In this document: positions 6,354-8,392 of the stretch, piece after piece
Layout of the letters: each line of letters opens with the position of its first letter
Numbering within the stretch: the stretch's first letter is position 1
Source: Planctomycetota bacterium
Lineage (GTDB): Bacteria > Planctomycetota > Phycisphaerae > Phycisphaerales > SM1A02
Reading direction: 5' to 3'
Assembly: GCA_022567855.1 (NCBI GenBank)
Contig: JADFGE010000112.1
Coordinates: forward strand, 1-8,392
DNA: 8,392 nt
Position numbers and translations under genes: made by a program
The notes under the pieces: generated by a model
Told to the model about the DNA's origin: nothing
The model's database searches: none
What the model saw: only the letters and a program-made list of their open reading frames with translations

Positions 6354-7283
6354 GAGGCAAAAGGACTTGAAGCGGTCATCCTCTGTCCCGGTCAGGGTGC
6401 GCAGGCCGTCGGGATGGGCCAGGCCTGGCATGACGCCTCTCAGGCGGCGGCGGGTGTGTTCGCTGAAGCCGACGATGTTCTGGGCGACTCTCTGGGCACG
6501 CCGCTGAGCGACCTGTGCTTTGGCGGGCCGGCGGATCGGTTGAACCGGACGGACGTCGCTCAGCCGGCCCTTTACGTGTGTGGGGTGGCCAGCTACCGGG
6601 GGCTGAGGGAGCGTGATGGTGAGCTGCCGATCGCGGCGGCGGCGGGATTGTCCCTGGGGGAGTACACGGCGCTGCACCTGGCTGGGGCGTTTGACTTCGC
6701 CCAAGGCTTGCGGCTGGTCGTCCAGCGAGGCCGGCTGATGCAGGAGGCGGCCGAGCGAACCGAGGGCGGCATGGTCGCGCTCATCGGGGTCGGGGAGGAC
6801 CAAGCCCAGGCGATCTGCGACGAAGCAGCGGCCGATGAGGTCCTGGTAATTGCCAACCTCAACGCTCCTGGCCAAATCGTGCTATCCGGCCACGCAGGGG
6901 CATGCCGGCGTGCGATCGAGGTTGCCGGGCGGCTGGATTTGCGGGCCACGCCCTTGGCCGTGGCTGGAGCCTTTCACTCGCCGCTCATGCAGTCTGCGGC
7001 TGACTCCATGGCACACGCCCTGGCGGAGATCGAACTTTTCCCGCTGCGACTGCCGGTCTGGTCGAACGTGACGGCCCAGCCGCACGATCCTCAGAACCTG
7101 GAACTTCTCAGGCAGCGGCTCGTCGAACAGATCATCAACCCGGTTCGGTGGGCTCAGACCTGTCATAAGCTCGTGGGGGAGGGTACAATGACCGTTCACG
7201 AGCTTGCCCCGGGGCGTGTTATCCGCGGCCTGATGCGTCGCATCAACCCCAGCGTGAAGGTGAAGAATCATGACCAGCCGTAA
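6351..7283 (+). CDS. fabD: Malonyl-CoA:ACP transacylase (FabD)
   Basis: FabD moves malonyl groups from CoA to acyl carrier protein, making the extender for chain elongation in the cytoplasm. The 310-residue product has the PGQGAQ opening (13-18), the nucleophile S101 in GLSLGEY, the substrate-carboxylate arginine R126 in VQRGRLMQEA, and the catalytic histidine H209 in AGAFHSPLM. It also has NPVRW (263-267) and the late VHELAPGRVIRGLMRRI segment. GLSLG replaces the commoner GHSLG, a variant I associate with planctomycetes and some other phyla. Translation starts at TTG, 31 bases after fabH. The last 14 bases overlap the next gene in another frame. Confidence 0.95.
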   Translation: MEAKGLEAVILCPGQGAQAVGMGQAWHDASQAAAGVFAEADDVLGDSLGTPLSDLCFGGPADRLNRTDVAQPALYVCGVASYRGLRERDGELPIAAAAGLSLGEYTALHLAGAFDFAQGLRLVVQRGRLMQEAAERTEGGMVALIGVGEDQAQAICDEAAADEVLVIANLNAPGQIVLSGHAGACRRAIEVAGRLDLRATPLAVAGAFHSPLMQSAADSMAHALAEIELFPLRLPVWSNVTAQPHDPQNLELLRQRLVEQIINPVRWAQTCHKLVGEGTMTVHELAPGRVIRGLMRRINPSVKVKNHDQP

Positions 7284-8079
7284 CAGCAAAGGGATTGGAG
7301 CCGCCGTGGCCGGAGTCGCATGCGTCGTGCTTGTAGCCGCCGTCACGGGCTGCGGCAGCGACGAGCCGGAGCCAACGGCGATCGTTGTCCGAGACTACGC
7401 ACCACCACCACCGCCGCCGCCAACGCTCACACCGATCAGCGAGTTGATGATCCAGCTCGGGATCGACGAGCGGGTTCGGCTGCCCGAGGACAAGGCCCCC
7501 GACAACGATCAGGCCAGACGAGCGGTGCTGGAGTTTTTTGACGCCTTTGCCCGCGGCGACGACCAAGTCGTAGCCAGTATGGTGTCCACGGCTGATCGTC
7601 TGGAGCTGGAGGCTCTGGTGGACTCTGGCGCCTGGGTTGAGACAACGAACCAAATCACCAGGATCGACGTGCAGACCGGATCCGATCCTCAAGACGTAGA
7701 ATATACCTGCGCCTTGGCGATCATCTACGTCGATGGTTCGTTCCAGCCTCAGCTATGGCACTACAGCCTTGATGATATGGAGGGCGCGAGGTTCGATGCA
7801 GCACCGACGCCGCCGGGAATCATGGATCGGCTTAGCGGTGTCGATTGGATTGCCGCCTGGTTTGCGGTGCTACAGGAAGAGGAGGCCCTGGCGAACAAGC
7901 CAGACGAGGACTACCAGGCGCCGCAGAAGATCTACGCCACTGGAGTCGGTGCCGTCGGGACGTCGCAGGGGCCGGGTATCGAGCCTGAGGGCCCGGGCAA
8001 CCCACTGAGCCCTGGTGGTCCGGATATGCCCGGCCGAAGAAAGAGGCCTCCGAAGCGCAAGCCGCCGGGACCTCCCTGA
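7270..8079 (+). CDS. Predicted lipoprotein with proline-rich linker, possibly NTF2-like core
   Basis: The 269-residue product has a lipoprotein signal peptide: basic start (NSKG), hydrophobic core 11-25, and lipobox VTGC with the lipidated cysteine at 28. A linker follows that contains seven consecutive prolines (45-51). Residues about 80-200 form the only likely globular part. QARRAVLEFFDAFARGDDQVVASMV resembles the first helices of NTF2/SnoaL-like domains, and the strands TRIDVQTG, CALAIIYVDG and QLWHYSL agree with this. The identification is weak. The last 45 or so residues are glycine/proline-rich and end in a basic PGRRKRPPKRKPPGPP tail, which could contact acidic envelope polymers. The ATG at 7270 lies inside the end of fabD (14-base overlap), so expression is tied to the fatty-acid operon. 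I know of no standard fab-operon lipoprotein of this type. The function is unknown. Confidence 0.85.
   Translation: MTSRNSKGIGAAVAGVACVVLVAAVTGCGSDEPEPTAIVVRDYAPPPPPPPTLTPISELMIQLGIDERVRLPEDKAPDNDQARRAVLEFFDAFARGDDQVVASMVSTADRLELEALVDSGAWVETTNQITRIDVQTGSDPQDVEYTCALAIIYVDGSFQPQLWHYSLDDMEGARFDAAPTPPGIMDRLSGVDWIAAWFAVLQEEEALANKPDEDYQAPQKIYATGVGAVGTSQGPGIEPEGPGNPLSPGGPDMPGRRKRPPKRKPPGPP
7402..7422 (+). repeat. Seven-proline codon run (CCA/CCG triplets)
   Basis: Three CCA codons, three CCG codons and one CCA encode prolines 45-51 of the lipoprotein. Polyproline runs of this length normally stall ribosomes unless elongation factor P is present (known of the mechanism, not seen here). The run lies just after the lipidation site, so it probably acts as a stiff spacer lifting the core domain off the membrane. 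Confidence 0.85.
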
Positions 8080-8093
8080 GCCGCCGCCTCCGG

Positions 8094-8121
8094 TTGGCAA
8101 TCCAACGCAGTCCAGTACAAT
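8094..8121 (+). promoter_or_regulatory. Probable sigma70-type promoter for fabG
   Basis: TTGGCA (8094-8099, 5 of 6) and TACAAT (8116-8121, 5 of 6) are separated by 16 bases. The predicted transcription start, about 8127-8129, falls within the left arm of the terminator hairpin, so a transcript from this promoter would lack part of that stem and escape termination. It is the only promoter-like element between the lipoprotein gene and fabG. Confidence 0.6.
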
Positions 8122-8122
8122 C

Positions 8123-8149
8123 CTGGCCCGCCTCGCGCGGGCCAGTTTT
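8123..8149 (+). terminator. Intrinsic terminator after the lipoprotein gene
   Basis: A perfect 9-base-pair stem, CTGGCCCGC (8123-8131) with GCGGGCCAG (8137-8145), encloses a 5-base CTCGC loop and is followed directly by TTTT and then CATTCATT. The stem is very G+C-rich; the U tract is short, so termination may be partial. It ends the transcription unit 44 bases after the lipoprotein stop. Confidence 0.8.
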
Positions 8150-8172
8150 CATTCATTGCTCCCTCCGAGCAC

Positions 8173-8392
8173 TTGGGGCCAGCCATCGAAACGCGTGTCG
8201 CGATCGTAACCGGAGCCAGCCGCGGCATCGGCCGGGCCATTGCCTTGCGTCTCGCGGCGGACGGCCGGCTGGTGGTGCTCGTCAGTCGCTCCGCAGAGGC
8301 ACTAGAGGCGGTCTGCCGGGAGATCGAGGACGCCGGCGGCGCCGCCGAGGCTCGACCCTGTGACGTCGCCGATGGTGACGCCCTGGCTGGAC
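8173..8392 (+). CDS. fabG: 3-oxoacyl-ACP reductase FabG (5' part, runs off the window)
   Basis: The first 73 codons are present. They encode a classical short-chain dehydrogenase/reductase N-terminus: RVAIVTGASRGIGRAIALRLA contains the TGxxxGIG cofactor motif (residues 13-20 from the chosen start), and PCDVAD near residue 65 is the usual adenine-binding aspartate region. FabG reduces 3-oxoacyl-ACP with NADPH in each elongation cycle. The catalytic Ser-Tyr-Lys residues lie beyond the window. Because it follows fabD, FabG is much the likeliest member of this large family, though another reductase is possible. The TTG at 8173 is the only usual start codon in frame shortly before the motif. No good ribosome-binding site precedes it, so the start is uncertain. 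Confidence 0.8.
   Translation, partial: MGPAIETRVAIVTGASRGIGRAIALRLAADGRLVVLVSRSAEALEAVCREIEDAGGAAEARPCDVADGDALAG

Noticed and set aside
5708..6379. 223-codon open frame on the - strand across fabH
   Set aside because: It mirrors the fabH coding region, including its active-site segments, and has no independent support.
6243..6875. 210-codon open frame on the - strand across fabD
   Set aside because: It is antisense to a confident fabD, has no recognisable domain or ribosome-binding site, and is explained by the codon bias of fabD.

Overview
The window reads as bacterial chromosome, most likely from a planctomycete (Planctomycetota) or close relative. The lineage call is tentative. It rests mainly on FabD, whose GLSLGEYTAL active-site region and AGAFHSPLM segment look planctomycete-like to me, and on the dense operon style. 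The window has two blocks of different base composition, separated by a 187-base gap with no gene. All supported genes are on the + strand.

Block 1 (1-3913, moderate G+C) starts with the last codons of an unidentified gene. Four tightly packed genes follow, and all encode membrane proteins of unknown function. The first has a signal peptide, a fibronectin-III-like ectodomain, a membrane anchor and a cytoplasmic domain resembling DUF6754. The second is a six-helix membrane protein. The third is anchored at both ends and carries an alpha/beta domain predicted to lie outside the membrane. The fourth is a roughly seven-helix membrane protein. Intergenic spacing runs from 12 bases to a 4-base GTGA overlap, so they are probably co-transcribed and may form one envelope complex. 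This is the least understood part of the window.

The gap (3914-4100) holds a good sigma70-like promoter (TTGACT, 17-base spacer, TAGAGT), an 8-base direct repeat overlapping it, and a G-rich leader ahead of rpmF.

Block 2 (4101-8392, high G+C) is the classical ribosomal-protein/fatty-acid-synthesis operon: rpmF (L32), plsX, fabH and fabD, then a small lipoprotein gene that is not part of the usual set, then the start of fabG. PlsX links acyl-ACP to phospholipid synthesis, FabH starts each acyl chain, FabD supplies malonyl-ACP, and FabG carries out the first reduction. The lipoprotein gene overlaps the end of fabD by 14 bases, so it is embedded in the operon. Between it and fabG lie a near-consensus promoter and an intrinsic terminator that overlap. 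This suggests that fabG and whatever follows form a separate transcription unit.

No tRNA, rRNA, CRISPR array, insertion sequence or phage gene was seen.
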